64,000 nt of DNA from Serratia oryzae (GTDB taxonomy: Bacteria; Pseudomonadota; Gammaproteobacteria; Enterobacterales; Enterobacteriaceae), in NCBI RefSeq assembly GCF_001976145.1, contig NZ_MOXD01000002.1, positions 186,001 through 250,000 of the forward strand. The letters are read 5' to 3'. Shown here piece by piece: positions 52,171 through 61,078 of this stretch (positions are counted from its first letter, which is position 1; each line of letters starts with the position of its first letter). Under the pieces are notes generated by a model, which did not search any database, was not told where the DNA came from, and worked only from the letters and a program-made list of their open reading frames with translations. The translations under genes were made by a program, and so were the position numbers.

Positions 52171-52603
52171 TTATCCGGCCAGCAACGCAGAACAGGCGAT
52201 TCGGGCGGCGGGCGAGGCGCTGTGTCAGACGGGGGCCTGCCAGCCGGAATATGTGCAGGCGATGGTGGCCAGTTACCGGGAGTTTGGCCCCTACTTTGTC
52301 ATTGCCCCCGGTTTGGCGATGCCACACGCGCGCCCGGAGCAAGGTGCCATCAAGGCGCAGTTCAGCCTGATACGGCTGCGCGAACCCGTGGAGTTTGGTC
52401 ATGCCGAGAACGATCCGGTGCAGGTGGTGCTGGGGTTATCTGCCACCAGCAGCGATCGGCATATTCAACTGATTCAACACATTGTTACCTTGCTGGCAGA
52501 TGAAAATAACCTGCATACGCTAATGAATTCCCGCGATCCCGAGCAGCTTTATCGGCTGATGGCCTGCGCGGTATATACCCAAAATAATTCGAGTTGCTTG
52601 TAG
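52142..52603 (+). CDS. PTS enzyme IIA, ascorbate/mannitol type
   Basis: A 153-residue phosphocarrier. The phospho-histidine lies in GLAMPHARPE near residue 63, and the domain is complete, close to UlaC in length. The last nine residues (AVYTQNNSSCL) and stop are supplied by an ERIC-type element that begins at 52574, replacing the native end after RLMAC. It should accept phosphate from HPr and pass it to the IIB encoded after the repeat. Confidence 0.87.
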   Translation: MIVRQAISIDYPASNAEQAIRAAGEALCQTGACQPEYVQAMVASYREFGPYFVIAPGLAMPHARPEQGAIKAQFSLIRLREPVEFGHAENDPVQVVLGLSATSSDRHIQLIQHIVTLLADENNLHTLMNSRDPEQLYRLMACAVYTQNNSSCL

Positions 52604-52735
52604 GCGGCAACCGAAAGACAAATCGGTCATGGCCGATTTGAACAGCGCTGCTTGCAGCGGCCCCGAAGGGGCGATGTCCAGCATGGGCCGAGTAATGAAG
52701 CCAACACCCAAGCAACTTGAAGTATAACGGGTATA
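52574..52735. repeat. ERIC-type element, long variant, inside the PTS operon
   Basis: A 162-base copy with both ends intact (tatacccaaaataattcgag and tgaagtataacgggtata) and an expanded core containing ggccccgaaggggc and cggtcatggccgatttg hairpins. It overlaps the end of the IIA gene and separates it from IIB, where PTS genes are usually close together. Confidence 0.88.
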
Positions 52736-52771
52736 ACCCGATCTTGATGGCTTAACACGGAGTGACGAGCA

Positions 52772-53053
52772 ATGAAAATTCTGACGGTGTGCGGTTTGGG
52801 TATGGGCTCCAGCCTGATTCTTAAAATGAACGTGGAGTCGGTGTTAAAGCAGCACGGCATTCAGGCTTCGGTTGAACATATGGATGTCTCTTCGGCCGCT
52901 TCGGCCAGTGCTGACGTGGTGATCACCAATGCAGAGCTGGTGGATAACCTGCGGCACATGCCGTGCCCGGTGGTGATCGTGAATAACTACATCGACAGCA
53001 AAGAGATTACCCAGGCGTTGGAACAGGCCGGTATTCTGCAGCAGGGAGCATAG
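52772..53053 (+). CDS. PTS enzyme IIB, ascorbate type
   Basis: A 93-residue phosphotransfer domain of the lactose/ascorbate IIB fold. The active cysteine is in ILTVCGLGMGSSL near residue 7. It matches UlaB in size and motif. It is 2 bases before the IIC gene. Confidence 0.93.
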   Translation: MKILTVCGLGMGSSLILKMNVESVLKQHGIQASVEHMDVSSAASASADVVITNAELVDNLRHMPCPVVIVNNYIDSKEITQALEQAGILQQGA

Positions 53054-53055
53054 CC

Positions 53056-54366
53056 ATGAGTGAATTTCTGGGGGTATTGCGCTGGATTACGGTCAATATT
53101 TTTGGCGAGGCATCAATTTTAATCGGCCTGATTGTGCTGCTGGGGCTGGTATTACAAGGCAAACCGCTGGCGGATATTGTCTCTGGCACGCTGAAAGGCA
53201 TTCTGGGGTTTCTGATCATTGGCGCGGGGGCGGGCATTATCGTCTCGGCGCTGTTGATCTTTCAGCCCATCTGGACTGAAGTGTTTGGCTTAAGCTCAAT
53301 GAACTTAACCAATATCATTGGTCAGGTGCATTTCACTGAGCGCTATGGCAGCAGCGTGACGATTGCCATCGCCGGGGGATTCGCGCTCAACCTGCTGTTG
53401 GCTCGCCTGACGCGGTTTAAATATATCTACCTGACCGGCCATATGATGTTCTGGACCACCATGATTTTTGCCGGTGTGATGGTGAACAGCAATCCGGCGA
53501 TTTCCGGCCTGCAACTGACGCTGATGCTGACGGTGATCATGGGGCTGTATTGGACGTTACAACCGGCGCTGGTACAGCCCTGGGTACGCAAAATTACCGG
53601 CAACGACAACGTAGCCTTAGGGCACACCTCGGCTTCCGTTGCGTTGCTGGGGGCGCTGTTTGGCCAGGTATTTGCGGCGAATAAAACCAGCTCTGAAGAT
53701 ATCAAAGTGCCGAAAAAACTTGGCTTCCTGCGCGATTCCAACGTGGTTACCGCGCTGACCATGTCGCTGCTGTTCTTTATCGGCACCTTTATTCTGCAAA
53801 TCAAAGGTACGCCCAAGGCCGCGGAGATTCTGGCGCAGTCTGGCGACCTGAGTTTCTATATTTATGCGTTAAAGCAGTCGCTGATGTTTACCGGCGGCAT
53901 TGCCGTGGTGCTGCTGGGCGTGCGGATGTTTATCGGTGAAATGGTGCCAGCGTTTAACGGCATTGGCTCGCGGCTGGTGCCCGGTGCCAAACCCGCGCTC
54001 GACTGCCCGATCCTGTTCAACTTTGCCCCTAATGCGGTGGTGCTGGGCTTCGTCGGCGCTTTTATCGGTTCGCTGCTGTGGCTCACCCTGATTGGCCACT
54101 ATACCGGCTATGTTTTCATTCCCAGCATGATTGTGATTTTCTTCCACGCGGGCACGGCGGGGGTGTTTGGCAATATCACCGGCGGGTACAAAGGGGCGCT
54201 GTTGGCCGGGTTTATTACCTCCACCGTGGTGGCCTGGGGGCAATACTTCTGCGTCAATTATTTTATCGGCAGCACCATTCCTGATACCGCACTGTGGGCC
54301 GGTGACAGCGATATGTTTATGCTGGCACCGTTGATTAGTGCGTTGACCAAGCTGCTGACATTCTGA
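53056..54366 (+). CDS. PTS enzyme IIC, ascorbate (UlaA/SgaT) family
   Basis: A 436-residue permease with about ten membrane helices. Family features are GQVHFTERYGSSVTIAIAGGF-like (RYGSSVTIAIAGGF visible near residue 95), LALGHTSA-type (VALGHTSASVALLG) and the long C-terminal NITGGYKGALLAGF. It would import a sugar or sugar acid while phosphorylating it through IIA and IIB. Confidence 0.92.
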   Translation: MSEFLGVLRWITVNIFGEASILIGLIVLLGLVLQGKPLADIVSGTLKGILGFLIIGAGAGIIVSALLIFQPIWTEVFGLSSMNLTNIIGQVHFTERYGSSVTIAIAGGFALNLLLARLTRFKYIYLTGHMMFWTTMIFAGVMVNSNPAISGLQLTLMLTVIMGLYWTLQPALVQPWVRKITGNDNVALGHTSASVALLGALFGQVFAANKTSSEDIKVPKKLGFLRDSNVVTALTMSLLFFIGTFILQIKGTPKAAEILAQSGDLSFYIYALKQSLMFTGGIAVVLLGVRMFIGEMVPAFNGIGSRLVPGAKPALDCPILFNFAPNAVVLGFVGAFIGSLLWLTLIGHYTGYVFIPSMIVIFFHAGTAGVFGNITGGYKGALLAGFITSTVVAWGQYFCVNYFIGSTIPDTALWAGDSDMFMLAPLISALTKLLTF

Positions 54367-54382
54367 CGGGGGAGGGAAGGCG

Positions 54383-55123
54383 ATGAGCAAGGCATTAAGC
54401 CAATATTACGAGCAAATTCGGCAAAAATTGGCACTGTTGGAACAGCAGCCGGAGCCGATTAATCGCGCAGCGGAAGTGATGGCCGAAACGGCGCTGGCTG
54501 GCCGCAACCTGTTTGTGTTTGGTGCCAGCCATGCGGGTATTCTGGCGGAGGAGATGAGCTACCGCGCTGGCGGCTTGGCGATCGTCAACCCGTTGTTTAC
54601 GCCCGCACTGATGCTTAACGTGCGGCCATTGACGCTGACCAGCGCGGTAGAGAATGTTGAACACTTGGGCAGGGTGCTGATTGAGCAATCACCGTTGCAG
54701 GCAGGGGATACGTTGCTGATACACTCGGTTTCTGGCCGCAATGCCATCACCCTTGATGTGGCGCTGGCCGCCCGGGCACTGGGTGCCAAGGTGATCGCTA
54801 TCACCAGCCTGGCTACCGCCGCGCGCGTCAGTTCCCGCCATTCCAGCGGCAAGCTGTTGGTGGATATTGCCGATATCACCATTGATAACCAATGCGACTA
54901 TGGCGATGCCGCCGTCAGCCTGCCAGGGTTGGCGCAAAAAGCCGCGCCGTTGTCGACCATCATGGGAGCGACCATCGCCAACAGCCTGGTGTTGCGTATT
55001 TGCGAACTGATGCAACAGCAACAGCGCACGCCGCCGATCCTGGCGAGCGCAAACATAGACGGTAATCAGCAGATAAATCAGGATATACTTGACGCTTACA
55101 GGAGCCAAATACACTACCTCTGA
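54383..55123 (+). CDS. SIS-domain sugar isomerase/binding protein
   Basis: A 246-residue protein with one sugar-isomerase fold. FVFGASHAGILAEEMSYRAGG near residues 35-55 and LLIHSVSGRNAITLDVALAA near 110-130 form the phosphosugar site. It resembles the SIS_2/UPF0309 family. A role in isomerising the PTS product (for example an amino- or keto-sugar phosphate) is inferred from the operon. Confidence 0.85.
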   Translation: MSKALSQYYEQIRQKLALLEQQPEPINRAAEVMAETALAGRNLFVFGASHAGILAEEMSYRAGGLAIVNPLFTPALMLNVRPLTLTSAVENVEHLGRVLIEQSPLQAGDTLLIHSVSGRNAITLDVALAARALGAKVIAITSLATAARVSSRHSSGKLLVDIADITIDNQCDYGDAAVSLPGLAQKAAPLSTIMGATIANSLVLRICELMQQQQRTPPILASANIDGNQQINQDILDAYRSQIHYL

Positions 55124-55136
55124 GTGGAGCATGAGT

Positions 55137-55892
55137 ATGTTTGAGTCTGACGGACTCCCACTGTATCTCAGGATAAAAGGCATTATCCTGCAACGCATCA
55201 TCACCTTTACTTATGAGGATAAACTCCCTGGCGAGCTGCTGCTCGCCGATGAGTTTAAAGTCGCGCGCGGTACCATCAAGCAGGCGATTGATTCACTCGC
55301 CAGCATCGGCATGGTGTACCGCGAGCAGGGTAAAGGCACCTTTATCAATCGTGATGCACTGCATAAACACTATACCGACCTGCCCGAGGCCCTGGTGGCC
55401 TTCCATTCCGCCACGCCGGTGGAGGCAGAGATCCTCTCCCTGCTTTCGATCATGGCCAGCCAAGAGGTGGCCGAACGGATGGGGCTGGATTTGGGTAGCC
55501 AACTGATGCGCCTTGAACGCTTGTTTATGCAAGGCGAGAAAGTGGTTGGCCATGCGGTCACCTATTTAAATGGCCGGGTGTATAACGATCTGAGCCACGT
55601 TGATAATGGCAGCCCGCTGTATGAGCAACTGCGGGAAACCTTCGGTTACTCCCCAACCAAGGCAACGGAGCGCTATTTACCCGTGATCTGCGATGCCAAA
55701 TTAGCCCATCTGTTGAACATCGAGCAGGGTTGTGCACTGTTTAGAATTGAGCGCACCGCCAGTAACCTGGATGATGTGGTGCTGGAGTACAGCATCACAC
55801 ATATGCTGGATGCGGCATTATCGCTGCAGATCGTTGCCAATCAGAGCGTGGTGAACCAACGGTGGAATTGTACCATCGATAAAGCGCGGTGA
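55137..55892 (+). CDS. GntR-family regulator with UTRA domain
   Basis: A 251-residue regulator. The winged helix is at about residues 5-70 (LPGELLLADEFKVARGTIKQ, GMVYREQGKGTFI), and the UTRA ligand domain follows (MRLERLFMQGEKVVGHAVTY). The start at 55137 is preferred to ATG 55131 because GGAG lies 7 bases upstream. It comes 13 bases after the SIS gene and probably senses the phosphorylated substrate of the operon. Confidence 0.88.
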   Translation: MFESDGLPLYLRIKGIILQRIITFTYEDKLPGELLLADEFKVARGTIKQAIDSLASIGMVYREQGKGTFINRDALHKHYTDLPEALVAFHSATPVEAEILSLLSIMASQEVAERMGLDLGSQLMRLERLFMQGEKVVGHAVTYLNGRVYNDLSHVDNGSPLYEQLRETFGYSPTKATERYLPVICDAKLAHLLNIEQGCALFRIERTASNLDDVVLEYSITHMLDAALSLQIVANQSVVNQRWNCTIDKAR

Positions 55893-55980
55893 GCTTTATT
55901 CTGACTGGTGAGTTTATTATTTTGCTATATTTTCATTGAAGCGATGTGTTTGCTGATGTCTCTTTATGTATTCCCTTAGT

Positions 55981-56087
55981 TCTTCAAGTTGCGGGGCGCG
56001 GCAAGTTTGAAAACCTCAGAGACAGATGACATGTCTTGGGCTTTCCAGCCTGGCGATCCTCAGGCCACGTGAAGTATGACGAGTATA
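55981..56087. repeat. Degenerate ERIC-type element
   Basis: The outer parts ttcttcaagttgc and gtgaagtatgacgagtata are still recognisable at the two ends of about 107 bases, while the core is lost. The element is in the 244-base gap before the LysR gene. Confidence 0.5.
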
Positions 56088-56136
56088 GAAAGAGCGTTGG
56101 AAAGTGGTTCTAAATTGATTAGCCCAGAGGTGCCTC

Positions 56137-57099
56137 ATGTCGCGTTTGCCTACAGTAAGCCATCTCAAAATTTTTGAGGCCATTATTCAACATGGCGGCA
56201 TGCGCGCGGCCGCAAAGGTGCTAAATCAAACTCAATCGAATATGTCTCGTTCTCTGCGTGAGTTGGAGACGATCTTGGGCGCGAAACTGATGGTTAGCGA
56301 CACGAAGGGTATGGTGCTGACTGATATTGGCAGGCGCTTCGAGACCCGTGTCAAGCGGGTGCTGCGTGAGTTGGAGACTGCGGTAAACGAAGTGAAACAG
56401 GTCAAGGGGTTACACCAAGGGAGTGTCTCATTTGGTTGTTCTCATACCAAGGTGTTTAAATTTATCTCCAATGCCGTTACTGGCATTCTGCAGGCTTATC
56501 CCAATGCAGAAATAACGCTTTATGAAGGCCAGCAGTCTGAGATACTGCCCGCCCTGCGGGAAGGGAAGCTGGATTTCTTTATTGGCATAATCTCTAACGC
56601 AATCTCTCTGGGGGAGTTTATCGAAGAGCCTCTGTTTTCCTGTTCATTCGGTGTCATTGCCAGAAAAGGTCATCCCTTGGCGCATGCGACCTGTTTGGCA
56701 GCGCTTCGCAATGCGAAATGGTATCTCCCCGTGGCCGATGCCGGATATTACAACGATCTCGAATCCCTTTTTTTCCCAGCGGAAGCAGATATAGAATACT
56801 CAATATTGAAAGGGGATTCCGTCGCTGTGGCAGAGCATCTGATTTTAGAGGCTGACTACTTGTCCATCAGCCCCAAGCTGATTGAACAGACGGATTCGAT
56901 GAAAGATCTTTTTTGCTTTATCCCGCTGAGAGAAAAACTGCCTGATGGCCATTACAGTTTGATCTACCGCCAGCAAACCACGTTGCCACCGCTAGCACGG
57001 CTGTTAATTACGGAAATCCACAAAGAGTGCAGCAATGATATTGCCATAAATAGAGGGCGAAACGTTTCCAGCATCAGCACCCCACAGGAGAGGGGCTGA
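56137..57099 (+). CDS. LysR-type transcriptional regulator
   Basis: A 320-residue regulator. The helix-turn-helix is at about residues 8-60 (LKIFEAIIQHGGMRAAAKVL, then NQTQSNMSRSLRELE), and the effector domain has GSVSFGCSHTKVFKFISNAV. It is convergent with the dcuC-like operon and may regulate it or a distant gene. No operator was identified. Confidence 0.87.
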   Translation: MSRLPTVSHLKIFEAIIQHGGMRAAAKVLNQTQSNMSRSLRELETILGAKLMVSDTKGMVLTDIGRRFETRVKRVLRELETAVNEVKQVKGLHQGSVSFGCSHTKVFKFISNAVTGILQAYPNAEITLYEGQQSEILPALREGKLDFFIGIISNAISLGEFIEEPLFSCSFGVIARKGHPLAHATCLAALRNAKWYLPVADAGYYNDLESLFFPAEADIEYSILKGDSVAVAEHLILEADYLSISPKLIEQTDSMKDLFCFIPLREKLPDGHYSLIYRQQTTLPPLARLLITEIHKECSNDIAINRGRNVSSISTPQERG

Positions 57100-57124
57100 G
57101 GCCGCTGCTGGCTTATCTACGGCA

Positions 57125-57223
57125 TTAGACTATCGGGCGGATGATCGCCCATATCCGCTCCCAGTTGATCAGCGCTAATAAGACGGCGGCAGCAAACAGA
57201 ACAAACATGATCCTCGAGAACAT
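57125..57223 (-). CDS. Unannotated 32-residue single-pass membrane protein
   Basis: The minus-strand frame reads MFSRIMFVLFAAAVLLALIN and then WERIWAIIRPIV before a TAA stop. A strong AAGGAG ribosome site lies 7 bases before the ATG. One hydrophobic helix (about residues 5-20) is followed by a basic-aromatic tail. Such tiny proteins are commonly missed by gene finders. It lies in the 295-base gap between LysR and the dcuC-like gene and is downstream of that operon on the same strand. No family was recognised. Confidence 0.65.
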   Translation of the reverse strand: MFSRIMFVLFAAAVLLALINWERIWAIIRPIV

Positions 57224-57394
57224 ATCAACACTCCTTGTTAATAAAATCTGAACCTTTCACACTAAGTGGCTGATAGAGAGTGTACAACCGGAGCACGAGG
57301 TTATATATATCCGTTTGATTATTTAAGAATTGACTAGGCCAATAGGTAGGAATTTGGATGGGGCGGCGAGTTTACCGCCCTAAGGAGGAGGGAG

Positions 57395-58765
57395 TTAGTT
57401 GAGAATACCGTTCAGCACCAGCATGGTAACCATGCCGCCAATGGCCGGAATAAGCGTGCGGCGGACAATCATAAAGGGTGAGCATTCACCGGCTTTACTG
57501 ACCGCAATAATCACCCCTGCAACCGGGGAAATCGATCTTCCCATACCCGCCATCAATTGCATCGGCAGAATCATGCTGACGGCGCTTTCACCAAACTTGG
57601 CGGCAATGCCCGGCGCCAAACCGGAGAAAGAAAAGAACGCGGCGACGCCGGAACCGGTCAGGGCCGCAGTCACGCAAACCAGCAGGGCCATCACAACGGT
57701 CATATTGCCAAAGCCAAAACCGGCGGCCTGAACGGTGTGGATGATAAAATCCACGGCCCCGATGATTTGCAGCCCCTGGGCAAATACGTCGGCACACACC
57801 AGCAGGGAGACGATGCTGGTAAACATCGAACCCATCCCTTTAAAAAATACCTGTATCCCTTTGCAGGCCGCTTTAAAATCCCGCCTGACCAGCAGTTCAC
57901 AGAAAAACGCCAGTAAGGTGCCAATGATCATGGCGGTCACCACGTCAATCTTGATGCTGCTGACGATGAGCGGGCTGAAGACGATCACCAGAATGACCGG
58001 GAAAATCGGCAGAAAAGCGTAAAAAGCCGGTACTTTCCCGCTGTCTTCATCAGCTTGTGGCTGGTGGTGCTGTTGGGCCACCACATGCCCGTCTTTGGCA
58101 TCAAAATAGCGTGCGGTGAAAAAGATCAGCACGGCCACTACCAGCATCACCCCGGTGGCGACCGGCAGTTGGTAGTGAGCAAAGTAGATCGCCGTTTCCA
58201 TACCGGCGTGTTTTGCCGCTAGGTTAGCGGTGCCGACCGCCGGGCCGAGATCCATAAATGCCGACATGCCGATCATTGAAGCGGCGGCGGCTTTACTGAC
58301 CCCTAAACGCACCAGCACCGGAAAGAAGGTTACCAGTAACAGCATGGCTAAACCGGCCGCACTGGAGATCGCCACATGCAGCAATTGAGACAAGATGTAG
58401 CCGATCGCTAAAATCAGGTAGGGGGCTTTGATCATCTGCAGCGGCTTGATACACAGATTCACCATCGAGTTCGACGCTTTGATGTGATCCATATAATCAG
58501 CAAAACCCCCCGCTGCCATAATGATCAAACCGATACCGGCGACTTGGGTGGTCAAGGACTCTTTAACAAACGCAAAAATATCCCCACCGACCCAGCCGAT
58601 AGACTTGGCTTTGCCATACAGGATCGATTGTTCCGGGAAGAAGATTGCCGTGATGAGTAATAAACTCAACCCGGCCAGCAGCAATATGGCCTGTGGTTGA
58701 TAGTTTTTGATAATAAACCAGGCGGCAAGAACGGTAATGATTATGCCGATGATAAATCCAGTCAT
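57395..58765 (-). CDS. DcuC-family C4-dicarboxylate transporter
   Basis: A 456-residue inner-membrane carrier with about twelve hydrophobic segments. Family markers are FADYMDHIKASNSMVNL near residue 88 and the C-terminal GMGRSISPVAGVIIAVSKA. DcuC proteins exchange fumarate, succinate or related acids. It follows an alpha/beta hydrolase (14 bases) and an RpiR regulator, so here the substrate may be a dicarboxylate or hydroxy acid released by the hydrolase. Confidence 0.9.
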   Translation of the reverse strand: MTGFIIGIIITVLAAWFIIKNYQPQAILLLAGLSLLLITAIFFPEQSILYGKAKSIGWVGGDIFAFVKESLTTQVAGIGLIIMAAGGFADYMDHIKASNSMVNLCIKPLQMIKAPYLILAIGYILSQLLHVAISSAAGLAMLLLVTFFPVLVRLGVSKAAAASMIGMSAFMDLGPAVGTANLAAKHAGMETAIYFAHYQLPVATGVMLVVAVLIFFTARYFDAKDGHVVAQQHHQPQADEDSGKVPAFYAFLPIFPVILVIVFSPLIVSSIKIDVVTAMIIGTLLAFFCELLVRRDFKAACKGIQVFFKGMGSMFTSIVSLLVCADVFAQGLQIIGAVDFIIHTVQAAGFGFGNMTVVMALLVCVTAALTGSGVAAFFSFSGLAPGIAAKFGESAVSMILPMQLMAGMGRSISPVAGVIIAVSKAGECSPFMIVRRTLIPAIGGMVTMLVLNGILN

Positions 58766-58779
58766 CGTAGCCCCTATTT

Positions 58780-59604
58780 TCAGTGATTAGCGATAAATTC
58801 GCACAGCAAGGTGTTGTAATAGTCCGGAGCCTGAAAATAAGGCGCATGGCCCAGACCGGGCATCTCGATATGCTGGGTATATGGCACCAGCGCTAACAGA
58901 TCGGCTTTTAATTTCGGCTGTACCACGCCGTCTTTTTCGCCGGTCAAGATCAGCGTAGGCACGGATATTTGTGGCAGCAGCGGGCGGTTATCGGCCAACT
59001 GCAGCATCCGCGTGGCGCGTCTCAAGCCTTCCAGATTGGTTTGTGCCGCAATCTCTGCCGCGTAGTCCAATACCGCAGTGGGCACGTCGGGGAAGGGGAG
59101 CAGATCGCGCGCGCGGTTTCTGCCATAGGCTTCGCGGCCGATTTCAGCCAGCTCTTTCAGCCGGGTTTCCAGCTTTTCTGAGATCGGTGCCGTTTCTGGT
59201 GCGCCATAGCCCGGGTGCGTGCAGGACAGAACCAGATTTTTGATCCTCTCGGGATGCCGGGCAGCATAGCGGCTGGCAATGGTTCCCCCCATTGAATGGC
59301 CAACCAGGGACACTTTTTCATCGCCAAGGTGTAGAATCAGCTGATGTAACATCTGCTCATAGGCATCGATCTCGGCGGCGACCAGCGCTGAGTCGGCATA
59401 CCCCGGAGCATCCCAGGCGACAATGCGGTAAGTGGGCGAAAGTGCGGCAAATTGGAACGGCCAGGCTTTAGAACTGCCGAGAATACCGTGCAAGAAGATA
59501 ATGGTTTCACCGGCTCCACAAGTGCGGAAAGATAAATTCCCTTGTGGGGTGGGAATTATTTGTTGCTCGGGGCAAACAGGAATCTCTCTGTTTTCACTGC
59601 TCAT
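58780..59604 (-). CDS. Alpha/beta hydrolase
   Basis: A 274-residue hydrolase with the catalytic triad visible: nucleophile serine in VGHSMGGTIA near residue 105, aspartate in LTGEKDGVVQ near 222 and histidine in GLGHAPYF near 250. The oxyanion region is FLHGILGSSKAW. It resembles the 3-oxoadipate enol-lactonase/haloperoxidase group, but the substrate is unknown. GAGG precedes the ATG, and the gene is coupled to the dcuC-like transporter. Confidence 0.86.
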   Translation of the reverse strand: MSSENREIPVCPEQQIIPTPQGNLSFRTCGAGETIIFLHGILGSSKAWPFQFAALSPTYRIVAWDAPGYADSALVAAEIDAYEQMLHQLILHLGDEKVSLVGHSMGGTIASRYAARHPERIKNLVLSCTHPGYGAPETAPISEKLETRLKELAEIGREAYGRNRARDLLPFPDVPTAVLDYAAEIAAQTNLEGLRRATRMLQLADNRPLLPQISVPTLILTGEKDGVVQPKLKADLLALVPYTQHIEMPGLGHAPYFQAPDYYNTLLCEFIANH

Positions 59605-59746
59605 TATAGAAACCTCGCTGAATAAAATAAATTCCAGGTATTAATAATCATCATATTAGATTTTTATTAGGTGAGGGTTATAAAAAAGACCCGCCAGTAA
59701 ATGAAGGGTTTATTTTTCTCTGTTGTAGGCTAACGTTAATTTGATT

Positions 59747-60604
59747 CTATTTATTAAAAACATTAAAAGCTTCAAATAGGGATTCCATCACGTGGAAGTT
59801 ATCACCCAATTCATTGTTGGTAACCTCACCCATGTAATTGACCAGTGCTTCAATCAGCACGAATCCGGCACTGCGGCTGCTGAACAACCCACTATGCTGG
59901 CTCTCCATCAGCAGCAGTGCGCTAGCGAAGTGGCTGAACGGATTGACTGCGTTGTCGGTGATCACGATAGTATCGCCGCGATTCTGATAAAACCATTTTA
60001 TCAGCCGCGTGGTGACGCTGGAGAAGCGGTAGTAGGAGATGGCAAGCAGGACATCACCCTTGCGCGAATCAATTAATTTATGTGGCAGATTAGCAATGTT
60101 GGCATCCAGCAGCACAATGTCTTTTTTAATATATCTGCCGAGCAGATAAAAATATTCTGCCAAGGCATGTGCTGTGGCGCTGCCAATCACATAAAGCCGC
60201 TTTTGCGGATCGCAAATCAGCGCAATAGTTTTCTCCAAATCCTTTCTGTTGATGTTATTTAACGTGTTGTTAATATTATTCGTGATTTCTTCACAGTGTT
60301 TTTCAATATACTCAATGCCATTGTTGGTGTTTTTCTTTTTATTAAATCGCTCGATGGGCGAAATATTCCTGCGAAGATCGGGCTCAGTGGTGGATTGTTT
60401 AAAATCCCGAAAGCCATTGAAGCCGATTTTCATCATAAACCGCCCCAGGGTTGACTTGGCAATGTCGACCTCATTACAGATATCAATCACTTTGCTGTAG
60501 GGGATTGACTCAAAATGTTTGTCGAAATAGTCGATAATACGCCGGTCGGTATCGGTAAGATTACCCAGGTTGGCAATACGTTGAGAGAAATCGGCTCTGT
60601 TCAT
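59747..60604 (-). CDS. RpiR/MurR-family regulator with SIS domain
   Basis: A 285-residue regulator. The N-terminal helix-turn-helix is at about residues 15-75 (YSKVIDICNEVDIAKSTLGR FMMKIGF region), and the C-terminal SIS domain is at about 125-260 (LYVIGSATAHALAEYFYLLG, then GDVLLAISYYRFSSVT). It heads the hydrolase/DcuC operon and should respond to a phosphorylated sugar or acid. An AGGGAAG site precedes the ATG. Confidence 0.9.
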   Translation of the reverse strand: MNRADFSQRIANLGNLTDTDRRIIDYFDKHFESIPYSKVIDICNEVDIAKSTLGRFMMKIGFNGFRDFKQSTTEPDLRRNISPIERFNKKKNTNNGIEYIEKHCEEITNNINNTLNNINRKDLEKTIALICDPQKRLYVIGSATAHALAEYFYLLGRYIKKDIVLLDANIANLPHKLIDSRKGDVLLAISYYRFSSVTTRLIKWFYQNRGDTIVITDNAVNPFSHFASALLLMESQHSGLFSSRSAGFVLIEALVNYMGEVTNNELGDNFHVMESLFEAFNVFNK

Positions 60605-60812
60605 GTCATTCTTCCCTGTTTGCCCACCGTTGAGTCATTAATAACAAAACCCAAGCTAGAAAAAACGGGAATCAAAAATTCCCTTGTCAGAAGTGTGTGT
60701 CATCTCTCATTCCCTCCCGATCGGCGTCGCTACCTGGCATTAGGGATGCTCCTGGAGGCGTTAGGTGGTGCAAACCAGGCACCCCATCCGGTGCGCTAAG
60801 CGCAAAAAGAAA

Positions 60813-60849
60813 CCCCCGCACAATATCCGCGAGCAATATTGTGCGGGGG
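60813..60849 (-). terminator. Strong rho-independent terminator of the 60872 gene
   Basis: On the minus strand CCCCCGCACAATAT pairs perfectly with ATATTGTGCGGGGG around a 9-base loop, followed by TTTCTTTTT. It lies 22 bases after the small gene's stop. Confidence 0.92.
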
Positions 60850-60871
60850 TGGGTTCAGCCTTATGGCGGAG

Positions 60872-61078
60872 TTACTTTTTCTCTACGGCAGCCTGAATGG
60901 CATCAGCGAGAGAACCAACGTATTTTTCTGCCGTCCTTAATTGGTATTCAACACCGTTGCCATCATTGGTATCAGACAGCGTTGCCTTCAAAAGCTCCAA
61001 TGCCGCCTGCACGGCCAGTAATCTGCGCTTTTGCTCTTCTGTCGGTGCGAGCCCGGAGCCAAAATAATTCTCTAACAT
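60872..61078 (-). CDS. Small helical hypothetical protein
   Basis: A 68-residue, mostly helical and amphipathic protein (EEQKRRLLAVQAALELLKAT, then GVEYQLRTAEKYVGSLADAI) with no signal peptide or membrane segment. AAAGGGAAAC precedes the ATG and a strong terminator follows the stop, so it is a real single-gene unit. No family was recognised; it could be a small adaptor or stress protein. Confidence 0.75.
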   Translation of the reverse strand: MLENYFGSGLAPTEEQKRRLLAVQAALELLKATLSDTNDGNGVEYQLRTAEKYVGSLADAIQAAVEKK

